The notes under the pieces: model-generated
Told to the model about the DNA's origin: nothing
Seen by the model: only the letters and a program-made list of their open reading frames with translations
The model's database searches: none
Translations under genes and position numbers: made by a program
Shown: in pieces, positions 24,274 through 32,826 of the stretch
Layout of the letters: every line of letters begins with the position of its first letter
Numbering within the stretch: position 1 is the stretch's first letter
DNA from: an uncultured bacterium
Lineage (GTDB): Bacteria > Vulcanimicrobiota > CADAWZ01
Assembly: GCA_902790465.1 (NCBI GenBank)
Contig: CADASF010000034.1
Span: forward strand, 1 to 48,682
DNA length: 48,682 nucleotides
Reading direction: 5' to 3'

Positions 24274-25008
24274 ATGGAAGAAGAAATAAAAGAAGAAAAC
24301 ATGGATAATATAGACATATCCAATATGATTGATGAACCTAAGAAAGTATATGCTCTTGTTAGGCAATTTCACTCAAAAAAAGAATTTTTAAAAAGCAAAG
24401 AAGTTTTAATTAAATTTCTCGAAAAAGAACCTGATTCAGTTATTGGTAACTTATATAGCGGATTGACTTATTTGCACTTGAGAGATATTGAAACTGCTAA
24501 AAAACATTTTTCTCATAGTTCTAAATTATCTCCTAATAATTATCTTGTACAGGATTTGGACATGCTCTGTGATTTTATGTTGGGAAATGATGATATTTTA
24601 GAAAAATTTGATCTAAAATTGTTACATGCCTCAGCTGATTTTACGGCTTTTTTATCTATTGCCCTTGTGGAAAAAATGTATGATTTGAGAAAGAAACAGG
24701 GCAATGAGTTGGTACCAGCTCCTGACGATGATTACATAAAAGAAGAAGCAGAAAACAAAGAAGAAGCAGAAAACAAAGAAGAATCAGAAAACAAAGAAGA
24801 ATCAGAAAACAAAGAAGAGACAGAAAACAAAGAAGAAGCAGAAAACAAAGAAGAGACAGAAAACAAAGAAGAGACAGAAAACAAAGAAGAGACAGAAAAC
24901 AAAGAAGAGACAGAAAACAAAGAAGAGACAGAAAACAGCAGAAAACAAAGAAAAAGCAGAAAACAAAGAAGAAGCAGAAAAAAAGAAAAAAAGTTCTCTT
25001 ACAGATGA
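24274..25008 (+). CDS. TPR protein, 5' part of a frameshifted gene
   Basis: Residues 1-150 form TPR-like helix pairs (KVYALVRQFHSKKEFLKSKE, then GNLYSGLTYLHLRDIETAKK and HFSHSSKLSPNNY). They are followed by eleven tandem KEE(A/S/T)EN hexapeptides (24739-24936). After that the frame shifts: the annotated end SRKQRKSRKQRRSRKKEKKF is a frame artefact. In the +1 frame the repeat resumes (AENKEKAENKEEAEKKKK) and runs into the second TPR half at 25013. The intact ancestor was one protein spanning 24274-25477. Partners are unknown; a scaffold role is the usual meaning of TPRs. GAGG lies upstream at a long distance. Confidence 0.7.
   Translation: MEEEIKEENMDNIDISNMIDEPKKVYALVRQFHSKKEFLKSKEVLIKFLEKEPDSVIGNLYSGLTYLHLRDIETAKKHFSHSSKLSPNNYLVQDLDMLCDFMLGNDDILEKFDLKLLHASADFTAFLSIALVEKMYDLRKKQGNELVPAPDDDYIKEEAENKEEAENKEESENKEESENKEETENKEEAENKEETENKEETENKEETENKEETENKEETENSRKQRKSRKQRRSRKKEKKFSYR
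24739..24936 (+). repeat. Eleven tandem 18-bp units encoding KEE(A/S/T)EN
   Basis: Units of the form AAAGAAGA(A/G)(G/T/A)CAGAAAAC are repeated eleven times in register. The next unit lacks 8 bases (AAAC then AGCAGAAAAC), which throws the frame. Whole-unit gains or losses keep the frame, but partial slippage does not. Confidence 0.95.
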
Positions 25009-25012
25009 ATTT

Positions 25013-25477
25013 ATGGCTATGATCTATTTTTACATTGCAAAATTTTTGTCTTCAAGAGAAAAATTTGAAAAAGCTGAGCCTTATTTTGAAAAAGCATTTG
25101 CTCGTTATGATGGTTTAATGAGAATGAATTATACTTATGGAGAAAATTTGTTCTTTCTAAAGAAATATTCAGAAGCTGTAAAACAATTTGAACAAGCTAT
25201 TGAAAAAGAGGGAGAAGCACCTGAAACAATGTTTTATATGGGAGTATCTCTCAAAGAAATTGGGTTTGTAAAAAAATCACAGTATTATTTTAAAAAGGCT
25301 ATTGAAAAATTTTCTAATTTTCCAGAAGTTTTGTTTGAACTTGGAGAAATTGCTGTATTTGAAGGTAGATATGAAGATGCCTTTGATCTTTTTTATAAAA
25401 CAGCAGGTGATGCATCTATGTTAAAAGAGCTTTTGGATAATGTAAAAGAAGATATTTTACAAAAAAATAAAAAATAA
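25013..25477 (+). CDS. TPR protein, 3' part of the frameshifted gene
   Basis: 154 residues from ATG 25013, with four TPR-like units: AMIYFYIAKFLSSREKFEKA, YGENLFFLKKYSEAVKQFEQ, MFYMGVSLKEIGFVKKSQYY and VLFELGEIAVFEGRYEDAFD. The frame is open upstream as far as the repeat tract (24937), so the ATG is only the first possible start and no ribosome site stands in front of it. It is best seen as the C-terminal half of the gene that begins at 24274. If it is translated alone it would need reinitiation. Confidence 0.65.
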   Translation: MAMIYFYIAKFLSSREKFEKAEPYFEKAFARYDGLMRMNYTYGENLFFLKKYSEAVKQFEQAIEKEGEAPETMFYMGVSLKEIGFVKKSQYYFKKAIEKFSNFPEVLFELGEIAVFEGRYEDAFDLFYKTAGDASMLKELLDNVKEDILQKNKK

Positions 25478-25491
25478 ATATAAAATTAATA

Positions 25492-25520
25492 TTGCATATT
25501 TTTTTTTATTGTGTTAAAAT
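25492..25520 (+). promoter_or_regulatory. Likely promoter of the speD-speE operon
   Basis: TTGCAT, a 17-bp spacer and TAAAAT (25515-25520) precede a leader of about 165 bases before the speD start. Confidence 0.5.
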
Positions 25521-25689
25521 AGGTAATTGTAATAATTCAATTATCTATTATTTTTTTGCGGTTTTGGCAAGTTACCGTCAGAATTATTTCTGGAATCTAT
25601 TATTTTAGAGAATTTGTCAACCTAAATAAATCGGAGGTGGGATCTCCACAAAAAAAATATAAAATTTTATAAGGAAGGGGTGGCGTGCC
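25521..25689 (+). promoter_or_regulatory. Long speD leader with small hairpins
   Basis: The leader holds GCGGTTTTGGCAAGTTACCGTC (arms CGGT/ACCG) and GGAGGTGGGATCTCC (arms GGAG/CTCC), then AAGGAAGGGG as ribosome site. The second hairpin carries a Shine-Dalgarno-like GGAGG that is not next to a start codon. Polyamine or SAM control is possible but I match no known riboswitch. Confidence 0.3.
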
Positions 25690-26112
25690 ATGAAAGCTAT
25701 GGGTTGTCATATTATTGCTGAAATGTCTCATTGCAATGAGGATATTCTCAGTGATCTTTCGAAAATAAAGGACATCATGGTAAAGGCTGCCTTGGAAGCC
25801 AAGGCTATAATTAAAGAAACCGCTTTTCACAGATTTATGCCACAAGGAGTAAGCGGTGTTGTTGTAATTGCTGAATCACATCTATCTATACATACTTGGC
25901 CTGAATTGGGCTATGCAGCTGTTGATGTCTATACATGTGGTGAAAAAACAAAACCTAATAAAGCATGTGAATATCTTGCAAAGTATTTAGGGGCAAAAGA
26001 TGTATCTATAACAGAGATTAAAAGGGGATTACCAAATAGTAGCAATTCCTTCACTCACATAATATCGAGAAGTAATGTTTCTGGAGGTGATCAAATTGTC
26101 CAAAGTGCGTAA
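25690..26112 (+). CDS. speD: S-adenosylmethionine decarboxylase proenzyme
   Basis: 140 residues. It makes decarboxylated SAM, the aminopropyl donor for spermidine synthesis. The self-cleavage site is in AESHLSIHTWPELGY: cutting between E62 and S63 turns S63 into the pyruvoyl cofactor. H68 and C83 (VYTCGE) are the expected processing and catalytic residues. Length and spacing are those of the short bacterial class 1B enzyme (SpeH). The strong AAGGAAGGGG site supports ATG 25690. It overlaps speE by 17 bp, so the two enzymes of the pathway are co-translated. The C-terminal 20 residues extend beyond the core. Confidence 0.95.
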   Translation: MKAMGCHIIAEMSHCNEDILSDLSKIKDIMVKAALEAKAIIKETAFHRFMPQGVSGVVVIAESHLSIHTWPELGYAAVDVYTCGEKTKPNKACEYLAKYLGAKDVSITEIKRGLPNSSNSFTHIISRSNVSGGDQIVQSA

Positions 26113-27022
26113 TTGGTGGTGGTTTATAGATAGAATAGGGGACTATGAAGCCCACATGCATGCGATTACAAGGACAGTTCACCATGAAAATACAGAATTT
26201 CAAGAAGTTGGAATAGTTGATAGTGCAACTTATGGAAAGATTCTTGTTCTTGATGGTGACATGCAATCATCTCAGAAAGATGAATTTATATATCATGAAT
26301 CTTTAGTGCAGCCTGCTATGATGTCTCATCCAAATCCTGAAAAGGTTTTGATTTTGGGCGGTGGTGAAGGTGCTACATTGAGAGAAGCACTTCGTTCAAA
26401 AACCGTCAAAAAAGTAGTAATGGTTGATATTGATAAGAGACTTGTAGAAATTTGTAAAGAGTTTCTTCCTGAATATTCTTGCGGTGCTTTTGAAGACCCA
26501 AGAGCTGAATTAGTTATAACAGATGCTTTGCATTGGCTTGAAAATTCAAATGAAAAATTTGATGTTATTATTGGAGATTTGACTGATCCATGGCCACAAG
26601 CACCTTCACATGGTATTTATTCTGTTCCATTTTTCAAACTTATAACAGACAGATTAAATGAGGGTGGCTTGTTTGTAACTCAATCTTCAAGAATAACTTT
26701 TGCAGATATGCATCTTCATAATATATTATTTGAGACCATGTCAAAAGTTTTTCCTATTTTGAGAACAGAACTTGTTTATATTCCAGGATATGATATGCCT
26801 TGGTCTTACACAATAGCTTCTTATACTACAGATCCATTGAAGATTTCAAAAGAAGAAATTGATTCAAGAATAGCTGAGAGAATTGGCGATTGCTTAAAAT
26901 TCTATGATGGAGAAATGCACCATAGTATTTTTGCTCTTCCTAAATATATAAGAGAGAAAAGAAAACAATTTCTTGAATCACCTGATAAAAGAGAAGAAAA
27001 GGAATCTGTTTTTATAATATAA
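26096..27022 (+). CDS. speE: Spermidine synthase (polyamine aminopropyltransferase)
   Basis: About 308 residues. It transfers an aminopropyl group from decarboxylated SAM to putrescine or a related amine. Key blocks: GKILVLDGDMQSSQKDEFIY, YHESLVQPAMMSHPNPEKVL, LILGGGEGATLREALR (donor site) and VIIGDLTDPWPQAPSHGIYS (catalytic aspartate). The start is TTG 26096, because GGAGGTGA (26083-26090) stands 5 bp before it; the in-frame upstream codon lies deep within speD without such a site. It is followed by a strong terminator. No putrescine-forming enzyme is in the window. Confidence 0.92.
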   Translation: MSKVRNWWWFIDRIGDYEAHMHAITRTVHHENTEFQEVGIVDSATYGKILVLDGDMQSSQKDEFIYHESLVQPAMMSHPNPEKVLILGGGEGATLREALRSKTVKKVVMVDIDKRLVEICKEFLPEYSCGAFEDPRAELVITDALHWLENSNEKFDVIIGDLTDPWPQAPSHGIYSVPFFKLITDRLNEGGLFVTQSSRITFADMHLHNILFETMSKVFPILRTELVYIPGYDMPWSYTIASYTTDPLKISKEEIDSRIAERIGDCLKFYDGEMHHSIFALPKYIREKRKQFLESPDKREEKESVFII

Positions 27023-27041
27023 TATATTTTTAATAGTAAAT

Positions 27042-27089
27042 AATGGGAGCTGTTGGCGGAATTTAAAGTCTGCTTCAGTTCCCATTTTT
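27042..27089 (+). terminator. Terminator after speE
   Basis: AATGGGA-CTG pairs with CAG-TCCCATT around a 23-base loop, then TTTTTAATTTTTA. It lies 20 bp after the speE stop and separates the polyamine and c-di-AMP operons. Confidence 0.75.
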
Positions 27090-27131
27090 AATTTTTAGAC
27101 TAAATTTTTAAAAATCGGAAATTAAACAAAT

Positions 27132-28019
27132 ATGTCTGATGTTGATTTTTTACAATATCTACAAACTATTACCGTTTTAGATATTATAGATATTTTAGTT
27201 GTTTCTGCAATCATTTATAGTGTCCTTGTTTTGATAAAGGGAACTAGAGGAATGGAGATTGCAAAGGGACTTTTATTTTTAGTATCAGTTCTTATTATAT
27301 GTCGTTTTTTAAATTTGAGAACAGTTAGATGGCTTGTTCAAACGGCTTTATATGGTATTGTTGTTGCTCTTCCTATTGTCTTTCAACCTGAGTTAAGAAG
27401 AATGTTGGTGAGCCTTGGCTCAGGAAGTGGTTTCACAAATGCTTTAAAAAGGCTTACTGAAATAACAAATCATATACAGTCTGTAGATGGTTTGATGTGG
27501 GCTATTGAACAATTATGTGAGACGAAAACTGGAGCTTTAATTGTTATAGAAAGGCAGACAGGGCTTGATGACTATTGCGAAACAGGTACCATTTTAAATG
27601 CTGATATTTCTGCAAAATTGTTATACAGTATTTTTAATACAAAAGCTCCACTTCATGATGGAGCGGTTATAATAAGAAATTTTAGAATACTTGCTGCAAG
27701 TTGTTATTTACCTCTTTCTGAGAATGTTATAAATAAAAGTGGTACTGGTAAAAAGGGATATGGGACAAGACATAGAGCTGCTATAGGACTTTCAGAACAG
27801 ACAGATGCTGTTATTATTGTAGTATCTGAAGAAAGAGGAGTTGCTTCTGTAGCCCATAATGGAAATATTGCTGTTGCAAGTTTAGAAACAATAAGGCGAC
27901 TTCTTCAAAATTTATGGCAAAATCCAAGGTATTCACTTATACTTGATACTGATTTATCGGAGGAATTGTATGGACATTCAGAGCCTGTTAAAACAAAATC
28001 TAGGGTTAAAGATATTTAG
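27132..28019 (+). CDS. cdaA: Diadenylate cyclase CdaA (c-di-AMP synthase)
   Basis: 295 residues. Three N-terminal membrane spans (VLDIIDILVVSAIIYSVLVL, GLLFLVSVLIICRFL and LVQTALYGIVVALPIVFQPE) are followed by the DAC domain. The catalytic motifs are APLHDGAVII (DGA) and GYGTRHRAAIGLSEQTDAVI (RHR), with VVSEERGVASVAHNG after them. It joins two ATP into cyclic di-AMP, which controls potassium and cell-wall balance. The order cdaA-cdaR-glmM is the conserved bacterial operon. Its 3' end overlaps cdaR by 50 bp. Confidence 0.95.
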   Translation: MSDVDFLQYLQTITVLDIIDILVVSAIIYSVLVLIKGTRGMEIAKGLLFLVSVLIICRFLNLRTVRWLVQTALYGIVVALPIVFQPELRRMLVSLGSGSGFTNALKRLTEITNHIQSVDGLMWAIEQLCETKTGALIVIERQTGLDDYCETGTILNADISAKLLYSIFNTKAPLHDGAVIIRNFRILAASCYLPLSENVINKSGTGKKGYGTRHRAAIGLSEQTDAVIIVVSEERGVASVAHNGNIAVASLETIRRLLQNLWQNPRYSLILDTDLSEELYGHSEPVKTKSRVKDI

Positions 28020-28920
28020 TATTTTTATAAGTATTGCACTTTGGGCATCTATTAAATATACTTCTCCAGCAACGCTATATAATTATTACCAGACAAGTTT
28101 ATATGTTCCAGTAAAATATGTAAATGCTCCTAAAGGATTAGTTCCTGTCCATACAGATGAACAAGTTTTGATAGAATTAAAGGGAGAACCTGCAAAGATT
28201 GCCTCTATTTCTTCCTCAGATTTTAGTGCAGTTGTTGATATGTCAGGTTGTAAAAAGGGGAGTAACATGGTAGATGTTACATTAAAATTTCCCTCAGAGG
28301 TTACAATTACAAATGTACAACCTTCAAAAATAAATTTTGAGCTTGAAGAATATAGTTCTGTTCAAATGCCTATTTCTTTAAGGACAACTGGAGTTCCGTC
28401 ATCAGGTTATAAATTGGCTTCTTCTAAAGTCTTTCCTGATGAAGTTACTATTTCAGGTCCAGTATCTTCAACAAATAAAGTAAAGAAAATTTTGGCAGAT
28501 GTTGATATTTCAGGAATAAATACATCAACAAAATTTTTTATTCCATTAAAGGCATTTGATTCTCTCGGAAACGCTTTAGATGATGTACATTTATTGCCAG
28601 CAAATGTCTCTGTTGTATGTCATGTTGACAGAGGATTTAGAGTTCAGGCAGTAAGTGTTATACCCTCTTTTAAAGGTGATATACCCAATGATATTGATGT
28701 TAAATCTATTGATATAGAACCTGATATTGTTTCTTTAAAAATACCAGATGGTGTTAATTTTAAATCAAATATTGTAAGGACTAGAGTTATAGATTTAGGC
28801 AATCTTAAAAAGAATTTAGAACAGAATGTTAGATTAGAATTGCCAGAGGGAGTTTCAGCAGTTGACTCTAATATAGTAAAAGTCAATATAATTGTCAAGA
28901 AGAAAGGGACTAAAAAATAA
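27970..28920 (+). CDS. cdaR: YbbR-domain protein CdaR, regulator of CdaA
   Basis: About 316 residues from ATG 27970, with CGGAGGA directly upstream; an in-frame ATG at 27943 has no such site. A short N-terminal tail and one membrane span (LGLKIFSIFISIALWASI) lead into extracytoplasmic YbbR repeats, e.g. VPVKYVNAPKGLVPVHTDEQ, PISLRTTGVPSSGYKLASSK, VFPDEVTISGPVSSTNKVKK and VSVIPSFKGDIPNDI. CdaR binds CdaA and tunes c-di-AMP output. Its stop overlaps the glmM start by one base. Confidence 0.9.
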   Translation: MDIQSLLKQNLGLKIFSIFISIALWASIKYTSPATLYNYYQTSLYVPVKYVNAPKGLVPVHTDEQVLIELKGEPAKIASISSSDFSAVVDMSGCKKGSNMVDVTLKFPSEVTITNVQPSKINFELEEYSSVQMPISLRTTGVPSSGYKLASSKVFPDEVTISGPVSSTNKVKKILADVDISGINTSTKFFIPLKAFDSLGNALDDVHLLPANVSVVCHVDRGFRVQAVSVIPSFKGDIPNDIDVKSIDIEPDIVSLKIPDGVNFKSNIVRTRVIDLGNLKKNLEQNVRLELPEGVSAVDSNIVKVNIIVKKKGTKK

Positions 28921-30239
28921 TGGGAAAGTTTTTTGGAACAGACGGTATAAGAGGAGTTGCAAATAAAAAATTGACATCTGAACTTGCTCTTTCTGTTGGA
29001 AGAGCTTGTGCTATTGTTTTTGGTAAAGGTAGTAAGGTTTTTATTGGTCGTGATACTCGAATTTCAGGTTCAATGCTAGAACAGGCTTTTGTATCAGGAG
29101 CAACTTCTATGGGGATGAATGTCATTGTTGGGGGAGTTTTGCCTACACCAGCTGTTGCACTTATGACAAGAACTTTAAAATGTGATATAGGGGTTGTTAT
29201 TTCTGCATCTCACAATGGAATAAATGACAATGGGATAAAGATTTTTTCATCAGAAGGATTTAAGCTTTCAGATGAACTTGAAGCAAAAATTGAAGAATTG
29301 ATGGAACAGAAATTTGACGATCTTCCAATAGGTACTGGCATAGGTACTGTACAGTATGATTTTGAAGCAGGAGATATTTATATAAAACATATTCTTGATT
29401 CTGTAAAGACAGATTTATCTGGTCTAAAAATTGCCATTGATTGTGCTTGTGGAGCTTCTTATGCACTTGCAGGAAAATTATTTAAAAAAGCAGGGGCAGA
29501 TGTTGTTGTAATAAATAACGAATGTGATGGTTCTCGTATAAATGTTTCCTGTGGATCAACGAATCTTTCCAAAGTTTCTGACTTGACAGTTAAAGAAAAT
29601 TGTAATTTTGGTGTTGCCTATGATGGAGATGCCGATAGAGTCTTATTTGTTGATGAGAACGGAACACCTGTTGATGGAGATCAAATTATGGGAATGATTG
29701 CACTTGATCTCAAATCAAGAAACGAATTGAACAACAACATACTTGTTTCAACAGTTATGAGCAATATGGGATTTGAGCTTGCAATGAAGGAAAAAGATGT
29801 CGAGTTTTTGAGAACTGCTGTTGGTGATAGATATGTTTCTTTGGAGATGAGGAAAAGAAATGCTTCAATAGGTGGAGAGCAATCAGGACATATTATTTTA
29901 AGTAAATATAATACAACAGGGGATGGCATGTTGACATCCGCAGTTGTCGCTTCTATTTTAAAGAGAGCTTGTAAGAAATTGTCTGAAATGTCAAAAATTT
30001 TTACATCAATTCCACAGATTTTGATTAATGTAAAAGTTGAAGATAAAGAAGCATGGAAGAAATCAAAAGAAGTTACTGATTTGATTGATCATTATTCAAA
30101 ACAACTTGAAGGAAGAGGTAGGATATTGATTCGTCCTTCAGGCACAGAACAACTTGTAAGAGTTATGGTTGAAGGCAATAAGGATGAGGAAACAAAAGAA
30201 ATTGCTGGCAAGATTGCAAGCAAGATCGAAGCCTTATAA
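28920..30239 (+). CDS. glmM: Phosphoglucosamine mutase
   Basis: 439 residues, normal for the family. It converts glucosamine-6-phosphate into glucosamine-1-phosphate on the way to UDP-GlcNAc, hence wall and lipid precursors. Signatures in order: KFFGTDGIRGVANKKLT, VISASHNGINDNGIK with the phosphoserine S97, AYDGDADRVLFVD (D235, D237, D239 bind magnesium), GGEQSGHIIL and the phosphate-binding RPSGTEQLVRVMVEG. GlmM is known to bind and inhibit CdaA in other bacteria, which gives the operon its sense: wall-precursor flow and c-di-AMP are tuned together. Confidence 0.95.
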   Translation: MGKFFGTDGIRGVANKKLTSELALSVGRACAIVFGKGSKVFIGRDTRISGSMLEQAFVSGATSMGMNVIVGGVLPTPAVALMTRTLKCDIGVVISASHNGINDNGIKIFSSEGFKLSDELEAKIEELMEQKFDDLPIGTGIGTVQYDFEAGDIYIKHILDSVKTDLSGLKIAIDCACGASYALAGKLFKKAGADVVVINNECDGSRINVSCGSTNLSKVSDLTVKENCNFGVAYDGDADRVLFVDENGTPVDGDQIMGMIALDLKSRNELNNNILVSTVMSNMGFELAMKEKDVEFLRTAVGDRYVSLEMRKRNASIGGEQSGHIILSKYNTTGDGMLTSAVVASILKRACKKLSEMSKIFTSIPQILINVKVEDKEAWKKSKEVTDLIDHYSKQLEGRGRILIRPSGTEQLVRVMVEGNKDEETKEIAGKIASKIEAL

Positions 30240-30308
30240 ATGATTAAAGGAAGAAAAAGAGAAAAACAATTTCCTTTGTTTTAGGAAATAGGACAGAAGA
30301 GGGGAAAA

Positions 30309-32327
30309 ATGATTCCATTTGCAAAAGAAAAAGAATTTTTTACAGAAATACATGGGGTAAAGTTATCTGATCCATATAGATGGCTTCAAGATAAAGATAA
30401 TCCTGATGTAATGAAATATATTGATCAAGAAAATGATTATGCAGAGAGTATTTTATCAAAAGCAGGTGATTTGAGAGACAAGTTGTTTGCTGAGATGAAA
30501 GATCGACATAATCCAAATGAGATAACTGCACCTAGAAAAGAGGGCAATTATTTGTATTATGCCAAATATTCAGATGGTTCTGCATATCCTGTTTTTATAA
30601 GAAAATCAGCTGAAAGTGGCAAAGAAGAAATTTTGATTGATCAAAATGAACTTGCAAAAGAAAAAGATTTTTGTTCCATCAGCCTAATGAGAATTTCTCC
30701 TGATGAAAAAAAGATGTTATATGCTGTCGATTTTAAAGGCGATGAGTTATACGAATTACATATTGTTGACATAGATTCTAAAAAAGAGATTGAAGCACCT
30801 ATTCCAAATATTTTTGGAGATTTTGAATGGGCAGGAGATAGTAAATCTTTTTTCTATACACTATCAGATGAAGCACATAGACCTTGTGTTTTGTTCTATC
30901 ATGTTATAGGTGATTCCTTAAATAGAGATGTAAAAATTTGTGAACAAGAAAATGAAGAATATGGGCTTTATATTTCTGTTTCTAATAGCAAAAAATATCT
31001 ATTTATAAATATGGGAGCTATAGATTCTTCTTATGTTTATATTCTTCCATTAAATGATCCACTTGCGGATATTGTTGCACTTTCTCCTAATAAAAAGGGT
31101 GTTGAATATCATCCATATCATGTCAAAGATAGATTCTTTTTAAAAACAAATGAAAATGCACAGAATTTTAAAATATTGTCTGCCTCTGATGTTGATTTTG
31201 CATCTTGGACAGAATTTATTCCAACAGATGATTCTATTTTTATAGATGATTTTGAGGCTTTTGATTCTTTTGTTGCTCTTAAAATTAGAAAAGATGGAAG
31301 ATTTGAAGTTAAATTATTGTCAATAGATTCCAAAGAAGAAGAATATGTAGAGCTTCCAGAAAAATTTGGCACAGTTGAATTTGTAGGAAACAGAGAATCT
31401 TCTTCTGACTATTTGAGATTTTCTTTTGAATCTTTTGTAACACCTGTTTCTATTTTTGAATATCATTTTTCTTCGAAAAAATTGGAGGAAATTTGGGAGA
31501 GAAAAATAGGTAATTACAATAAAGAAAATTATTCTATGGATCGTATTTTTGCAACTTCACATGATGGAGTTAAAATACCTATAACTATTTTCTATAAAAA
31601 AGACATATTTAAAAAGGGAGAATCACCTTGTTTCTTGATGGGATATGGTGCTTATGGTTATTCCTATGATCCATCTTTCTTTACTGATTGGATTTCATTG
31701 GCTGACAGAGGATTTCTATGTGCAGTTGCCCACATAAGAGGTGGAGAAGAATTGGGTAGAGCTTGGTATGACAATGGCAAACTTCTCAACAAAAAGAATA
31801 CATTTCTCGATTATATAGCTTCTGCAGAATTTTTGAAAGAATCAAAATTTGCAGATAGAATAGTAGCCTATGGAAGAAGTGCTGGTGGATTGCTTATGGG
31901 AGCAGTTTTAACGATGAAGCCTGAAGCATTTGACTTGGTCTCTGCAGAAGTTCCATTTGTTGATACTTTGAATACAATGTTAGATGAAACATTGCCATTG
32001 ACCATAGGTGAATATAATGAATGGGGAAATCCAAATGTTAAAAAATATTTTGACTATATAAAATCTTATTCACCTTATGACAATATAACAAATAAGCTAT
32101 ATCCTCCAGTTTTTATGTACACAGCATTGAATGATACTCGTGTAATGTATTGGGAGCCTCTTAAATTTATGGCTAAGTTTAGGAAAGTTGGAATAGATAC
32201 AGAAAAATCCATTTTACTTATAGATAAATCATGTGGACATGGTGGATATTCTGGAAGATATGGTAGAATAAAAGAAAAATCTGCACTATATTCTTTTATT
32301 TTATTAAATTTAGGTTTAATAAAATAG
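30309..32327 (+). CDS. Oligopeptidase B-like prolyl oligopeptidase family serine peptidase
   Basis: 672 residues, typical of the S9A family. The N-terminus IHGVKLSDPYRWLQDKDNPD is the family start, a beta-propeller follows, and the C-terminal hydrolase domain has FLMGYGAYGYSYDPSF, AYGRSAGGLLMGAV with nucleophile S524, LNDTRVMYWEP with D609 and SCGHGGYSGR with H644. It cuts short peptides in the cytosol; the sequence around the hydrolase domain is more like oligopeptidase B (cuts after Lys/Arg) than true prolyl oligopeptidase. No signal peptide. GAGGGGAAA precedes the ATG. It stands alone between operons. Confidence 0.9.
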   Translation: MIPFAKEKEFFTEIHGVKLSDPYRWLQDKDNPDVMKYIDQENDYAESILSKAGDLRDKLFAEMKDRHNPNEITAPRKEGNYLYYAKYSDGSAYPVFIRKSAESGKEEILIDQNELAKEKDFCSISLMRISPDEKKMLYAVDFKGDELYELHIVDIDSKKEIEAPIPNIFGDFEWAGDSKSFFYTLSDEAHRPCVLFYHVIGDSLNRDVKICEQENEEYGLYISVSNSKKYLFINMGAIDSSYVYILPLNDPLADIVALSPNKKGVEYHPYHVKDRFFLKTNENAQNFKILSASDVDFASWTEFIPTDDSIFIDDFEAFDSFVALKIRKDGRFEVKLLSIDSKEEEYVELPEKFGTVEFVGNRESSSDYLRFSFESFVTPVSIFEYHFSSKKLEEIWERKIGNYNKENYSMDRIFATSHDGVKIPITIFYKKDIFKKGESPCFLMGYGAYGYSYDPSFFTDWISLADRGFLCAVAHIRGGEELGRAWYDNGKLLNKKNTFLDYIASAEFLKESKFADRIVAYGRSAGGLLMGAVLTMKPEAFDLVSAEVPFVDTLNTMLDETLPLTIGEYNEWGNPNVKKYFDYIKSYSPYDNITNKLYPPVFMYTALNDTRVMYWEPLKFMAKFRKVGIDTEKSILLIDKSCGHGGYSGRYGRIKEKSALYSFILLNLGLIK

Positions 32328-32412
32328 TTAAGTTTTTGTAATTTTGAAGGAAATATTGATATAAAAAACTAAAACAGAATTTAATTAGATTTTATTCGGG
32401 GGGAAAAAATTA

Positions 32413-32811
32413 ATGGCTAGACCAGTTAAAGCTCATAAAATAGTGCCATGTTTCTTTCACCAAGATAGAGAGGGAACAACTCGTTGTTTTACTTGCAATA
32501 AATCTCTTTGTTCAGAGTGTGCAAAGACTTATGATGGTGAAGTTTATTGTAGTCCTCAGTGTGCTGAGAATGCAAAAAAATTTGATGCTAGAGCAGAAGA
32601 TTTAAAGGAAATGGATGAAGTTTACAAGAGGCGTGAGCTTGTAAATAATTTTCAAGGTTTAATTATAAATGTAATTATTTTTATTGTTATTTGTTTAGTG
32701 GCTTTTTTCCTATGGAAAAGTGAGCTCATTTTTTCTACTGCAGTAAAAACAAATATTGTTAATAATATGCCTGAATGGGCTGGTTTTTTAAAGGATATTT
32801 TGAAACCTTAG
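32413..32811 (+). CDS. B-box-like zinc-finger protein with one membrane span
   Basis: 132 residues. The N-terminal 55 hold a cysteine/histidine cluster like a B-box: PCFFHQDREGTTRCFTCNKS, then LCSECAKTYDGEVYCSPQC. A basic and acidic linker follows and one span (LIINVIIFIVICLVAFFLW) near residues 80-98. Short proteins of this plan are widespread and of unknown function. A G-rich ribosome site (CGGGGGGAAA) precedes it. The next gene starts 15 bp after its stop, so the zinc-finger protein and the PLD-like protein are probably made together. Confidence 0.7.
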   Translation: MARPVKAHKIVPCFFHQDREGTTRCFTCNKSLCSECAKTYDGEVYCSPQCAENAKKFDARAEDLKEMDEVYKRRELVNNFQGLIINVIIFIVICLVAFFLWKSELIFSTAVKTNIVNNMPEWAGFLKDILKP

Positions 32812-32826
32812 AATAAAGGAGGATTT

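Noticed and set aside
24732-24920. Minus-strand open frame of repeated VSSLFS units
   Set aside because: It is the mirror of the KEE(A/S/T)EN repeat on the plus strand; no start signal, and the plus-strand frame continues into TPR domains.
24739-24936. Tandem array as a CRISPR
   Set aside because: The units are adjacent without spacers and encode a peptide repeat.
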